NCBI GenBank assembly: GCA_027307045.1 | Contig: DAHUXR010000032.1 | Span: 1 to 42,839, forward strand | Source of the DNA: Acidobacteriaceae bacterium | GTDB taxonomy: Bacteria > Acidobacteriota > Terriglobia > Terriglobales > Acidobacteriaceae | DNA: 42,839 nucleotides | Direction of reading: 5' to 3' | Shown here: positions 1-8,440 of the stretch, piece after piece | How positions within the stretch are numbered: position 1 is the stretch's first letter | Layout: each line of letters starts with the position of its first letter | Program-made: the position numbers and the translations under genes | The notes under the pieces: generated by a model | What the model was told of the DNA's origin: nothing | Database searches by the model: none | Seen by the model: the letters and a program-made list of their open reading frames with translations, nothing else

Positions 1-711
1 GTTCAGCGCCGTGGCGCTCTTGCGATATTCGACCATTGCGGGAGCGATCTGGGCATTGCCGCCCAGCACGGTCCCGGGAACCCAATCCAGTTCCTTGGCC
101 ATGCGCTGATAGAAGCGCTTTACTTCGTCATAGCCCTTGACCGGCGCGACGTAAGAATCAGAATCAACCCACATGTTCGCGGTCTGGCCCTTGGCTTTGG
201 GATCGTCGGAGATCATCTCCATGTCCACGCGCATCTTGGTTTCTTTGGCGTTGTAGTCGAGTATTTTTTTGGAGCCGGTACCGGGCGTGATGGTGACTTT
301 GGGAACGATTTTTACCTGGCTGGGCTGCTCTTTATTGCGCTTGGCCTGCTCCGCTGCCGCCTTCTTGCGGGCTTCTTCCATGCGGGCCTTCATCTCGTCA
401 AAGGTCATGGTGGAGTAGGTCTTCTTTTTGGTGTCAATGTTGGTGATGCTGCGGCCATCGAGGTCAATGATTTCAATCTGACCCAGGCTGTCCTCACGCC
501 TCATCTTGTTGCCCTTGAAGCTGATGGTGGAAGTGGTGCCTTGCGTCATCTGACGCGCGTCCTTACTGAAGACGCCGGCGAACTTCATGGCTCCGGCGGC
601 CGCGCCTCCGGTGATCTTGGTGGTTTCTGTGTATTGAAAATCGGCAAAGCAAGGTGTGGAAAGAGAGAACAACAATGAGCTGGCAAGTGCGAACGCGATA
701 CCCCGTTTCAT
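1..711 (-). CDS. secreted hypothetical protein, C-terminus beyond the window
   Basis: The reading frame is open from an ATG at 711 to the window edge, giving 237 codons without a stop; the C-terminus lies outside. The start is supported by a strong AGGAGG ribosome-binding site just upstream. The first 24 residues form a signal peptide: a basic MKR start, a hydrophobic core and a CFA-type cleavage site. The mature part begins with QYTETTKITGG and contains a segment reading GNKMRREDSLGQIEIIDLD, followed by a lysine-rich, probably helical stretch (KARMEEARKKAAAEQAKR). This resembles periplasmic proteins of the DUF4412 kind, but I cannot confirm the family. It is probably exported to the periplasm; function unknown. 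Confidence 0.75.
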   Translation of the reverse strand, partial: MKRGIAFALASSLLFSLSTPCFADFQYTETTKITGGAAAGAMKFAGVFSKDARQMTQGTTSTISFKGNKMRREDSLGQIEIIDLDGRSITNIDTKKKTYSTMTFDEMKARMEEARKKAAAEQAKRNKEQPSQVKIVPKVTITPGTGSKKILDYNAKETKMRVDMEMISDDPKAKGQTANMWVDSDSYVAPVKGYDEVKRFYQRMAKELDWVPGTVLGGNAQIAPAMVEYRKSATALN

Positions 712-790
712 TTCGCCTCCTGGCGGTCTGAGGAATTATAGCCGGAGGCGAAAGCAAAGCCACACTGGGCGGATGAATCCCGACCTGGGG

Positions 791-1036
791 CTACTGGAAG
801 TCAGGATCTTCTGAGATGTGCTGCACCTCCTCTATGAGTGCGAACCCAGCGGAGGAACTGCAGCCGGGACACGGCGGAAAGGGAGTTTGTTTGCGCAGCC
901 AGATATCTCCAGAGTTGGGACAGCGTGTGTGGTCTGGCCGCCAGATGCCGGAAACCGGGACCATTTCTCCACTGAGAAACGGAACCCGTCCGGACTTTTT
1001 GCTTGATTCTTGTGGCGGCAAAATAATTTTCTCCAT
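791..1036 (-). CDS. small cysteine-containing protein, YjzC-like
   Basis: An 81-residue protein starting MEKIILPPQES. Its core reads SGEMVPVSGIWRPDH, then FPPCPGCSSSAGF and ends near ISEDPDF. The pattern of a 'GE-VP-SGI-R--H' block followed by 'FPPC--C' resembles small YjzC-like proteins, which probably bind a metal through CxxC plus His. In-frame ATGs at 1063 and 1108 would lengthen it by 9 or 24 residues; I prefer 1036 because the conserved part begins there and an AGGA lies about 10 bases upstream. The overlapping forward-strand frames lack such family character. It sits alone between a secreted protein gene and a divergent small zinc-ligand gene. Confidence 0.55.
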   Translation of the reverse strand: MEKIILPPQESSKKSGRVPFLSGEMVPVSGIWRPDHTRCPNSGDIWLRKQTPFPPCPGCSSSAGFALIEEVQHISEDPDFQ

Positions 1037-1321
1037 AAGGAATGAATCCTGTTCAGTTTCCATATGGGAATAAGGCAAGTGGATTGCCAGAGCGGCGATT
1101 GAAAGCAAACAAGTAAGCGAGCTCTGGACAGCAGAGACTCGTAATTTTTCCTCGGCAATTGTGAGCTTTCGACAGGGAAGAAATGAGTTGCCTGTGAGCG
1201 GATGAATTGCCGCAAAAACCGAGCGTCATCAGCACAGTTAGCTGATAGCTGGAGCTTGCGATTGGAGGCGACACAGGACCATCAATTAGCGTCTAAAGCA
1301 GTAAGCAGCCGCCACTGACTC

Positions 1322-1534
1322 ATGATCTCTAAGTGTGCCAATCCGCAGTGCGCCAAAACGCTGATGCGACTTGATGGCGGCAGATTTTTTGGTTTCCATA
1401 CAAAAAATCAGCAGGCAAAACACAAGAGAATTGAGAACTTCTGGTTGTGCGCCAATTGCGCCAAGAATTACACCCTGCGCATGGTAGAGGGTGAAGTGAC
1501 GCTACGGCAAAGAGAACACCGGAAAACCGCCTGA
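1322..1534 (+). CDS. small two-CxxC protein (zinc-ribbon type)
   Basis: A 70-residue protein. Residues 5-10 hold CANPQC and residues 43-46 hold CANC, two cysteine pairs separated by about 35 residues, the layout of a zinc ribbon. Between them are FFGFHTK and ENFWLCANC, giving the conserved-looking 'FWLC--C' block of small acidobacterial proteins. The C-terminus is basic. It is divergent from the gene at 791-1036 and convergent with the TPR gene at 1639. No function can be assigned beyond probable zinc binding. Confidence 0.7.
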   Translation: MISKCANPQCAKTLMRLDGGRFFGFHTKNQQAKHKRIENFWLCANCAKNYTLRMVEGEVTLRQREHRKTA

Positions 1535-1575
1535 AAGCTTCCTGTAACGAATCTTGGGTCCTAGACAACAATCAA

Positions 1576-1612
1576 CCCCTGAACTATTTCGAAAGTCGAA
1601 ACAGCGCAGGGG
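1576..1612. terminator. possible stem-loop between convergent genes
   Basis: CCCCTG at 1576-1581 can pair with CAGGGG at 1607-1612, and an inner TTTCG/CGAAA stem stacks inside. It lies between the convergent genes ending at 1534 and 1639. There is no T-run directly after the stem on either strand, so a rho-independent terminator is not established. Confidence 0.3.
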
Positions 1613-1638
1613 ATGAATGTGGTGTGCGAAAAGCTTTT

Positions 1639-3768
1639 TTACTTCTGGGTCTGCTGGGCCAGTTTCACTTTTGTGCTTTCCAGCTTTTTGGTAACGCGGG
1701 CAACGTCTTGCTGGTCAACGTCTGCTGGCACTGATTTATTCCATTCATCCAGCGCGCGTTCCCAGTGAGCAGCAGCCAGCTTGAAGCGGTTGGTGCGCGC
1801 ATAGAGTTCGCCCAGATGGTCCTGCACGGTGGGATCATTTGGAGTTTTATCGGCGGCGCGGCGCAGGTTCTCTTCTGCCTGGTCATAGTTGCCAAGGCGG
1901 AAATAGGCCCAGCCGAGTGAATCAAGGTAAGCGCTGTTTTGCGGATCGAGATCTAAAGCCTTCTTGATCAGCGTGAGCGCTTCTTCAAGATGGCTGTTGC
2001 GGTCCGCCAGCATGTAACCAAGGTAATTCAGCGCCATACTGTTGCTGGGATTCTGTTGCAGCACCTGGCGGAAAGCCTGCTCCGCCTGGTCATACTTTTT
2101 CTGCCGCTCGTAAATAGAGCCTTGCAGGAAGCGGATATATTCCTTTTCTTCCGGGCGCGTTGCCAGCTTCTCCGCCTGCGTTATCGCTTCTTCCGATTCT
2201 TTCCAGCGCTTTAGCCGCATGTAAATCTGCGAGAGCATGATGTAAGAGTCGCGGTCATCAGGCCCGCCCTTGAGCACGGATTTGGCCAGTTGCACGCTCT
2301 CATCGGCTTTGCCGTTATCGGCCATCTGCTGCGCCAGTGTCAATTTCAGGCCTTTGTCATTTGGAAGTTTTTTTACCGCTTCCTGTGCAGTCTTGGTGGC
2401 GTCGCTCCACTGCTTCTGGTCGCGATAGGAATCGATCACGTCCTGATAGCCACGCGCCGCTTCATCGCCGCCCAGATCGATGATTTTGCGGAATGTTTCG
2501 AGCGATAGCAATGGCCGGCCGGCTTCGCGATAGACGTTGCCAAGCCGTTCCAGAAACAGCGCACGATTGCTCTTGTCTCCGGCGCGCGCATTCGGCGGCA
2601 GCGGATGAGCGACGAGCTTTTGAAGAACCGTGGCAGCGTCTTCATATTTGCCCTGGGCTTCCAGGATCAACGCTTCGTTATAAGGAATTTCCAGCGAGTC
2701 CTGCACCAGCGCAGCGGCTTTCTTCAGGTTCTCCATGGCCAGATCAAACTTGCCCTGGCGACGATAAATCTCAGCCACTCGCAGCGCGGCGGTGGCATCC
2801 TGCGGATCGGCATCCTGGATTGTGCGATATTCGTCGAGCGCGGCATCAATCTGGTTGTCATTGGCAAGGTTCTGGGCCAGGCCGCGCATCGCGTCCAGGT
2901 TTTCCTTGTCCATGGCCAGCGCCTGCCGGAATGAGGCAATGGCGTTCTTGTAATCCTTCTGCTGCTCGTAGGTAGTTCCCAGAGCGGAGTAAATCTTGGC
3001 GGAGCGCTGGCCTTCCGGCACGGTCTTTAATAAATCAGCGGCTTTATTGGTTGCGCCTTCATCGTTGTAGAGGAAGGCCAGGTTGGTAATGGCTTCTTCA
3101 GAATTCGGATCGAGATTGAGCGCGGACTTGAATTCGGTTTCCGCTTTGGCAGCATCTTTGTTCAAAAAATACAGCCGTCCCAGCAGCAGGTGATTGTCAG
3201 CGTTTTTGGGTTCAATCTTGGTGATGGCTTGATATTGCTCGATGGCCAGGTTGAGCACTTCACTCGACTGCGTTCCCGGCTGCAGATCGCCGAGCGAGCG
3301 CAGGTAGATTCGGCCCAGCAGTTTGTGTGCTTCCAGGTTGTTCGGGTCGCGCTTGATGATGTCTTGCGCTTCCAGCACGGCGTCACGGATGCGTCCGGTC
3401 TTGGCGTACAGTTCCGCCAGCGACGCATTCAAATATTCTGAGGAAGGATCGTTTTCAATGGCCAGCCGGTACTCTTCAATGGCTTTGGTGGCGAATTCCG
3501 AGCGTCCATACATCGCCATCATTTCTTCATACATGTGCGCCAGTGAGAAATGATAATAAGCGGCGGCCTGGTCAGGTTTCTTGTCCGCTTTGGGCTGATC
3601 GGGCGTGGCCTTGGCGCCAGGTGCTTGCTGTGCGGGAGCGGCATCTTTCTTTGCTGGCGCAGCTTTAGCAGGTGGCTGAGACTTTGGCGCGTTCTGCTGA
3701 GCAAACATGCTGGTGGTTGTAAGCAAAAGCAGCCCGGGGAGAAAAATGCGAGTTTTTATGACAGTCAT
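1639..3768 (-). CDS. large periplasmic tetratricopeptide-repeat protein
   Basis: About 709 residues from ATG 3768, beginning MTVIKTRIFLPGLLLL, a clear signal peptide ending near MFAQQ. A low-complexity Ala/Pro/Lys/Gln linker follows (mature residues 1-45), then at least 12 TPR-like units across nearly all of the rest, seen in recurring 'A---Y----P-N' helices such as PNNLEAHKLLGRIYL, PSNSMALNYLGYML and PNDPTVQDHLGELYA. No catalytic domain is visible, so it is likely a scaffold for protein assembly in the periplasm. A GTG at 3810 would add 14 residues; its SD-like GGAAAGG abuts the codon, so I chose the ATG that opens the signal peptide. It lies downstream of purH on the same strand, with about 120 bases between. 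Confidence 0.85.
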   Translation of the reverse strand: MTVIKTRIFLPGLLLLTTTSMFAQQNAPKSQPPAKAAPAKKDAAPAQQAPGAKATPDQPKADKKPDQAAAYYHFSLAHMYEEMMAMYGRSEFATKAIEEYRLAIENDPSSEYLNASLAELYAKTGRIRDAVLEAQDIIKRDPNNLEAHKLLGRIYLRSLGDLQPGTQSSEVLNLAIEQYQAITKIEPKNADNHLLLGRLYFLNKDAAKAETEFKSALNLDPNSEEAITNLAFLYNDEGATNKAADLLKTVPEGQRSAKIYSALGTTYEQQKDYKNAIASFRQALAMDKENLDAMRGLAQNLANDNQIDAALDEYRTIQDADPQDATAALRVAEIYRRQGKFDLAMENLKKAAALVQDSLEIPYNEALILEAQGKYEDAATVLQKLVAHPLPPNARAGDKSNRALFLERLGNVYREAGRPLLSLETFRKIIDLGGDEAARGYQDVIDSYRDQKQWSDATKTAQEAVKKLPNDKGLKLTLAQQMADNGKADESVQLAKSVLKGGPDDRDSYIMLSQIYMRLKRWKESEEAITQAEKLATRPEEKEYIRFLQGSIYERQKKYDQAEQAFRQVLQQNPSNSMALNYLGYMLADRNSHLEEALTLIKKALDLDPQNSAYLDSLGWAYFRLGNYDQAEENLRRAADKTPNDPTVQDHLGELYARTNRFKLAAAHWERALDEWNKSVPADVDQQDVARVTKKLESTKVKLAQQTQK

Positions 3769-3889
3769 AGAGCGAACCGAAAACACCTTCTTAATTGGAT
3801 GCACAGGCACCCTTTCCGGTAGCGCCTATTCACCTTCTCTAATTCTAGACCTTAGTCCTGCCCTTTCGGCACCAGATTACAAATCTTGA

Positions 3890-5464
3890 CTAGTGACGGA
3901 AGTGGCGGACACCTGTGAGCACCATTGCCAGTCCCAGGCGGTTCGCCGCGTCAATGACCTCCTGGTCGCGCATCGAGCCACCGGGCTGAATAATGGCTGT
4001 GGCCCCGGCTTTGGCAATCTCTTCCACGCCGTCCGGAAACGGAAAAAAAGCGTCTGAAGCGGCCACCGTGCCCTGCAAAGGTAAGATCGCTTTCATGGCG
4101 CCAATCTTGCATGAATCCACACGCGACATCTGCCCCGCGCCCACGCCCACAGTCTGGCCTTCCCGAGCGTAAACAATGGCATTCGACTTCACATGTTTGC
4201 AGACTTTCCAGGCGAACAGCAGCGCGCGCATTTCTTCTGGAGTGGGCTGGCGCGTGGTCGCGACCTTCAGGTCGGCCTGGGTCAAGGGACGAACGTCCGC
4301 ATCCTGCACCAGCATGCCGCCGGAAACCTGCTTCATGGCAAATTTTTGCGCACTTGGTTTTACTTCGACGAGACGCAAATTCTTCTTGGCGGCGAACTTT
4401 TCCTTCGCTTCAGGTGAATAGCCCGGCGCGGCAATGGCCTCAACAAAAAGCTTGGCCATTTCTTCCGCGGCTGCCCCATCAATTACACGGTTCACGCCGA
4501 TGACGCCGCCAAAGGCTGAAACCGGATCGGTTTCCTTGGCGCGCAGGTAAGCTTCAACCAATGTCTTTCCTGTGGAGCAGCCTGAAGGATTTGTGTGCTT
4601 GATGATGGCGCATGCCGTTTCTTCGAACTCTTGCGCCAGGTCCCACGCGGCTTGCAGATCCACAATGTTGTTGAATGAAAGTTCTTTGCCCTGAAGCTGT
4701 TTGCCGTTGGCGACGCCAGCGCCAGAGCCATCGGAATACATGGCGGCGCGCTGGTGCGGGTTCTCTCCGTAACGCAGGTCCATGGCTTTGTTCAGTCCAA
4801 AGCGCAGAACGGCAGGGAAGTCATCGCCTGCGGCGGTCGCCGGAAGCTGAAAGTCTTTCGCATTTTCGCTCAGGGAAGTGCTGGCCAGGGTGGCGGCAAT
4901 CGCGCTGTCATAAGCCGCTGTGGTGGCAAAGGCTTTTTGCGCCAGACGCCAGCGCGTCGCCAGCCCAAGCTCTCCGCCGGAGCTGGCCATTTCCTGTGCG
5001 ATGGCTGCGTAATCAGAGGGCGAGGTCACAATCGCCACATCGCGAAAATTCTTGGCGGCCGACCGCACCATCGATGGCCCGCCAATGTCGATGTTCTCGA
5101 TTACCTCATCAAAGTGAACGCCGGGTTTGGAAGCGGTTTTCTCGAACGCGTACAGATTGACCACGACCATGTCGATCGGCAGTATGCCGTGCTCTTGGGC
5201 CGAGGCAACGTGACTGGCATTGCCGCGTATATGCAGGATTCCGCCGTGAACTTTGGGATGAAGGGTTTTTACGCGGCCGTCCATCATCTCAGGAAACCCG
5301 GTGAGGTCGGAAATGTCTTTCACGGTGACGCCCGCTTCGCGCAGCAGCTTGGCCGTGCCTCCGGTGGAGACCAGTTTTACCTTGAGTGCGGCCAGTTTCT
5401 GGGCAAACTCCACCAGCCCGGTTTTATCAGTAACGCTAAGGATTGCACGCTGAATTTTGGGCAC
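3890..5464 (-). CDS. purH: bifunctional AICAR transformylase / IMP cyclohydrolase
   Basis: Catalyses the last two steps of de novo IMP synthesis: formylation of AICAR and ring closure of FAICAR. At 524 residues it has the usual family length. The N-terminal MGS-like cyclohydrolase domain (about 1-195) carries STGGTAKLLREAGV and MMDGRVKTLHPKVHGG. The transformylase domain carries IIKHTNPSGCS with the Lys-His pair needed for catalysis, SDAFFPFPDGVEEIAKAG, PGGSMRDQEVIDAAN and the typical C-terminal end TGVRHFRH. Translation starts at GTG 5464. Other purine genes (purM, purN) lie about 10 kb away on the other strand, so the pathway is scattered here. Confidence 0.97.
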   Translation of the reverse strand: MPKIQRAILSVTDKTGLVEFAQKLAALKVKLVSTGGTAKLLREAGVTVKDISDLTGFPEMMDGRVKTLHPKVHGGILHIRGNASHVASAQEHGILPIDMVVVNLYAFEKTASKPGVHFDEVIENIDIGGPSMVRSAAKNFRDVAIVTSPSDYAAIAQEMASSGGELGLATRWRLAQKAFATTAAYDSAIAATLASTSLSENAKDFQLPATAAGDDFPAVLRFGLNKAMDLRYGENPHQRAAMYSDGSGAGVANGKQLQGKELSFNNIVDLQAAWDLAQEFEETACAIIKHTNPSGCSTGKTLVEAYLRAKETDPVSAFGGVIGVNRVIDGAAAEEMAKLFVEAIAAPGYSPEAKEKFAAKKNLRLVEVKPSAQKFAMKQVSGGMLVQDADVRPLTQADLKVATTRQPTPEEMRALLFAWKVCKHVKSNAIVYAREGQTVGVGAGQMSRVDSCKIGAMKAILPLQGTVAASDAFFPFPDGVEEIAKAGATAIIQPGGSMRDQEVIDAANRLGLAMVLTGVRHFRH

Positions 5465-5766
5465 TTTTGTTCCGTTTTTCCTTGGGAAGGGATGAAAGGA
5501 CTAAAGAATAAGGTATCAGCGCGAAACGAGTGCGCGCAACCGGGAGAGGGACTAAAGAGGGACTAAAGACGTTCCTTGGCACAGCTTGACCAGAGAGAAT
5601 ATGTCACCCTTAATATAAGGAAGGTGGCCTTGAGTCAGAAGGAATCGCAGAGAATGCGAGTGAAAGCCAGTAGACGGAGCAACTGCGGGGACTCGCGTAA
5701 TTTGCGAACCCACAGCCAGAAAGGCCGCGGTCGGTTTCTGACAGAAAACTTCTAGCGGTCTGCCAT
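5465..5766. other. 302-base spacer with a short tandem repeat
   Basis: The spacer lies between purH and the amidohydrolase pseudogene. It holds two head-to-tail copies of the 11-mer AGGGACTAAAG at 5547-5568 and a near copy at 5496-5506. A 72-codon reverse frame at 5552-5770 has no recognisable features. I see no RNA gene in it. The purH promoter must lie in or beyond this stretch. Confidence 0.5.
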
Positions 5767-6524
5767 TCACCGCCGCTTCATTGGCCCGAGGATCGCCTTT
5801 CCAGGAAAGACTCCTTCCATCAATTTTCCTTTCTCCACCAGCATCACACCACCCACCAGAAGGTACTCAATGCCTACGCTGGTGTCCATGGGAGGTTGAT
5901 ATGTCGCCCTGTCGCTTACGATCTGGGGATCACTTCCCAGCGGGTGGTTCCGGGCGTGTATTGGATGCCCATGCCAACGCCCAATGCGCCCGCGTCCAGT
6001 TCATGCCGCAAGCGGACTTTCATGCTTTCGATCTGTTCTTGTGAAGCTGGCTTGTCAGTGGCGGCTCCAGACTTCGGCAGCAGACCGTCTGCTGGCAGTG
6101 GCGTGCCAAAGACCAGTGAACGTGCGGCCGGGTGGCTAGCCGTGGTCCCATAGTTGATGAAAGAATGGCCGTCTCTAGATTGCAAGAATGCCGTGACATC
6201 CGGCTTCCCGATTTCCATCTCAAGCGCGGTCGTCACGCCATCAAGCGCCTTTAACCGCTGGGTTTCAAGGTCCACGGCGTGCTGATGCAGATCAATGAAT
6301 CCCGGTGCAACGATCAGACCCTTGGCGGAAATCACGCGCTTGCCTTCAAGAGTCTCAGCAGAGATTTTCTTGATCTTGCCCTGCATGATGCCGACATTGC
6401 GAACAGCGTCAAGACCTGTTTCAGGATCAATGACGCGGCCGCCTTGAATCACAACGTCGTAGCTTTGAGACAACGCCGACAAGGGCGAAAGAACAACTGC
6501 CAAACACAGAACGAAACTCTTCAT
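5767..6524 (-). pseudogene. internally deleted D-aminoacylase-type amidohydrolase
   Basis: The 5' part (6524 to about 5920) encodes a signal peptide (MKSFVLCLAVVLSPLSALS) and the start of a secreted amidohydrolase: SYDVVIQGGRVIDPETGLD, then APGFIDLHQHAVD with metal-binding His80 and His82, running to GMGIQYTPGTTRWEV. This frame then stops at 5916-5918. In another frame, immediately after the same point, comes the C-terminal end typical of the family: DPQIVSDRATYQPPMDTSVG followed by IEYLLVGGVMLVEKGKL and EGVFPGKAILGPMKRR, stopping at 5767. The two ends are joined directly, so the central part of the barrel is missing, roughly 250-300 residues by comparison with relatives of about 500 residues. 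Without the remaining metal ligands and catalytic Asp it cannot be an active deacylase. A real deletion fits better than a simple frameshift. Confidence 0.85.
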
Positions 6525-6628
6525 TCGTTGATCTCCCGGGGGCTGATATTTAGCACCGCAAAACTGGCCGGCAACGCTGAGACAGAGGACCGGCTATTGG
6601 CGAAATCGCTGGTAGCACGAACTGGCAC

Positions 6629-6656
6629 TTGACTTTTCCGTGAGCCGGTATATCTT
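6629..6656 (+). promoter_or_regulatory. possible sigma-70 promoter of the STAS gene
   Basis: TTGACT at 6629-6634, a 16-base spacer and TATCTT at 6651-6656. The predicted transcript would start about 60 bases before the STAS start codon at 6721. This is based on consensus matching by eye only. Confidence 0.35.
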
Positions 6657-6720
6657 TTCGAGATTCGCGCAAACCAAGGTAGCGCCAGATAGAGAACCAG
6701 ATTAAGAACGAGAGGCCCCG

Positions 6721-7050
6721 ATGTCAGCAAGCGCAGTCCCCAGCCCAGAGCTGGAATTCACCATAGAAACAAATCAGGACGCAACCACCGTCCGCGGAAC
6801 CGGTAAAATCACGTCGGCGACTGCCGATTATTTCCAGAACACAATCCGTGGAGTTATTCCCGTTAGCAAGCATCTGGTGCTTGATCTTGCAGAAGTTGAA
6901 TACATCGATAGTTCCGGCCTGGGCGCGCTGGTGAGCGTTTATCTGGCTGCCGGCAAGGCGCACTGCGAACTGGAAATGGTAAACCAGAAGCCGCGGGTGC
7001 GCGATCTGCTGAAAATTACCAAGCTCGCCACTATTTTTGGTGGACTCTGA
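6721..7050 (+). CDS. STAS-domain anti-sigma factor antagonist
   Basis: A 109-residue single-domain STAS protein (SpoIIAA/RsbV type). The conserved segment is LAEVEYIDSSGLGALVSVY at about 57-75; Ser64 or Ser65 in DSSGLG matches the serine that partner kinases phosphorylate in this family. The rest shows the alternating strand-helix pattern of STAS. It is cytoplasmic and should act in a partner-switching cascade with an anti-sigma kinase, which is not in this window. A GAGAGG ribosome-binding site precedes ATG 6721. The next gene begins only 11 bases after its stop, so the two may be co-transcribed. Confidence 0.88.
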   Translation: MSASAVPSPELEFTIETNQDATTVRGTGKITSATADYFQNTIRGVIPVSKHLVLDLAEVEYIDSSGLGALVSVYLAAGKAHCELEMVNQKPRVRDLLKITKLATIFGGL

Positions 7051-7061
7051 TTCGCAAGGCT

Positions 7062-7898
7062 TTGATTCGCAGATCTTTTATCGGCAGACCGTGGATTCGC
7101 AAATCGTTTACCGTAGCTTTACTGTTCGCCATGCCAGCGCAATTTATCAGCGGCCAGCCGTCCCACGCGGCTGGAATGCGCCGCCCGCCCGAATACACGT
7201 TCAAGATTGTTCGCACATATCCGCACGATCCTTCTGCCTTTACCCAGGGGCTGGTTTACCATGACGGCTTCTTCTATGAAGGCACGGGACTGAACGGACG
7301 ATCGTCACTACGGAAGGTCCGCCTGGAAACCGGCGAAGTGGTGCGGCATGTGGACCTCTCCACTGAATACTTTGGCGAGGGCATTGCCATTGTCAGAAAC
7401 AAAGTGATTCAGCTTACGTGGCAGTCGCACATTGGCTTTGTCTATAACCTGAGCGACTTCAAACTGCAGCGGCAGTTTTCGTATTCCGGTGAAGGCTGGG
7501 GACTGACTTCAAGGGGTGATGAGCTTTTTATGAGCGATGGCACAGCCGAGATCCGCGTGCTTGACGCCACAACGCTCAAAGAAAAACGGCGCTTCACGGT
7601 GCGCGACGGCGCTGCTCCCGTTGATCAATTGAACGAGCTGGAGTTTGTGGAAGGCGAACTCTTTGCCAACGTCTGGCAGACTGACCGGATTGCGCGCATC
7701 TCTCCGCAAAGCGGCAAAGTGGTGGGATGGATTGATCTCACGGACCTGCTTAGTTCTGTTTACCGCCGCCAGGATGGCGCGGTGCTGAACGGGATCGCCT
7801 ACGATTCAATTCATAAGCGATTGTTTGTGACGGGTAAATTGTGGCCCAGCATTTTTGAAATTCAAGTTGTACCAAAGATTTCTTGGTCCTTTAGATAA
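7062..7898 (+). CDS. glutaminyl-peptide cyclotransferase (beta-propeller type)
   Basis: A 278-residue protein matching the plant/bacterial glutamine cyclotransferase family (PF05096), which converts N-terminal Gln to pyroglutamate. Hallmarks in order are YPHDPSAFTQGLVYHDG, YEGTGLNGRSSLRKV, EGWGLT, NELEFVEGELFANVWQTD and the C-terminal LNGIAYDSIHKRLFVTGKLW. An N-terminal stretch with basic residues and VALLFAMPAQF suggests a signal peptide and export. The start appears to be TTG 7062, preceded by AAGG; a shorter form from ATG 7131 would lose most of the signal peptide. The start region holds three near copies of GATTCGCA, which may reflect slippage. Confidence 0.88.
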   Translation: MIRRSFIGRPWIRKSFTVALLFAMPAQFISGQPSHAAGMRRPPEYTFKIVRTYPHDPSAFTQGLVYHDGFFYEGTGLNGRSSLRKVRLETGEVVRHVDLSTEYFGEGIAIVRNKVIQLTWQSHIGFVYNLSDFKLQRQFSYSGEGWGLTSRGDELFMSDGTAEIRVLDATTLKEKRRFTVRDGAAPVDQLNELEFVEGELFANVWQTDRIARISPQSGKVVGWIDLTDLLSSVYRRQDGAVLNGIAYDSIHKRLFVTGKLWPSIFEIQVVPKISWSFR

Positions 7899-8041
7899 GC
7901 GTCACGGCTGGCGCGCTGGACGCCGGAGTGCAAACTTTAAAGCCGTCGCTCTTTTTGACGTCCGGTCTCTTCAGCAAGGGTCTTCAATTTCGTGCGACGA
8001 CGACTTATTTCAAGAGACCCTCAGCTTGAAATGCCGGGCTG

Positions 8042-8317
8042 CTAATTCAGGAACGCGACGGATTGCACTCCGGCAACTTCAAAGCGCTTGCGGCAGCGGA
8101 TGTTCTTGCACATCACCATATCGTCGCGACGGACCATGTAAGACTGCGCTTTGGCAAACTTGGCCCGGTCACGCTCGTCGGCTCGGCCGGAGAGCTGCTT
8201 CTTCTTGGTCCGTACCAGCCATGCCAGTTCGTACTCGCCGGCCTGGCGGCAGTGCGGACACGTAAGCGTGTGTGCTTTCTTGGATTCTTTTTCGTCGAAA
8301 AAATCGCGCTCGTCCAT
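8042..8317 (-). CDS. zinc-ribbon conserved hypothetical protein
   Basis: A 91-residue protein starting MDERDFFDEKESKKAHTLTC. CPHC (about 20-23) and CKNIRC (about 70-75) provide four cysteine ligands, so a zinc ribbon is likely. Between them is a charged block with RTKKKQLSGRADERDR. The composition and conserved-looking ends (SYMVRRDDMVMCKN, RKRFEVAGVQSVAF) suggest a real lineage-conserved protein; function unknown. The opposite-strand frames lack any family signature. Confidence 0.72.
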   Translation of the reverse strand: MDERDFFDEKESKKAHTLTCPHCRQAGEYELAWLVRTKKKQLSGRADERDRAKFAKAQSYMVRRDDMVMCKNIRCRKRFEVAGVQSVAFLN

Positions 8318-8333
8318 TTGACCCTATTATCAA

Positions 8334-8372
8334 CCACAGAGGGCATTGGGAGCACGGAGAAATGCGGAGAGG
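8334..8372. repeat. CACGGAGA/GCGGAG dispersed intergenic repeat, copy 1
   Basis: The spacer contains CCACAGAGGGCATTGGGAGC followed by ACGGAGAAATGCGGAGAGG. The words CACGGAGA and GCGGAGAG recur at 42803-42830 (CCACCACGGAGACAGCGGAG then ACGCGGAG). This appears to be a degenerate dispersed intergenic repeat shared by both ends of the window. Confidence 0.4.
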
Positions 8373-8440
8373 CAGTTAACTGGCTTGAGGACGAGGAGAA
8401 GTATCCAGCGGAAGTACAACGAAGTCCCATCGACCAATCC

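Noticed and set aside
816..1073. Forward 85-codon frame
   Set aside because: Overlaps the reverse YjzC-like gene, whose CxxC and SGIWRPDH pattern is more convincing.
5552..5770. Reverse 72-codon frame in the spacer after purH
   Set aside because: No ribosome-binding site, no recognisable motif, and it overlaps the end of the amidohydrolase remnant.
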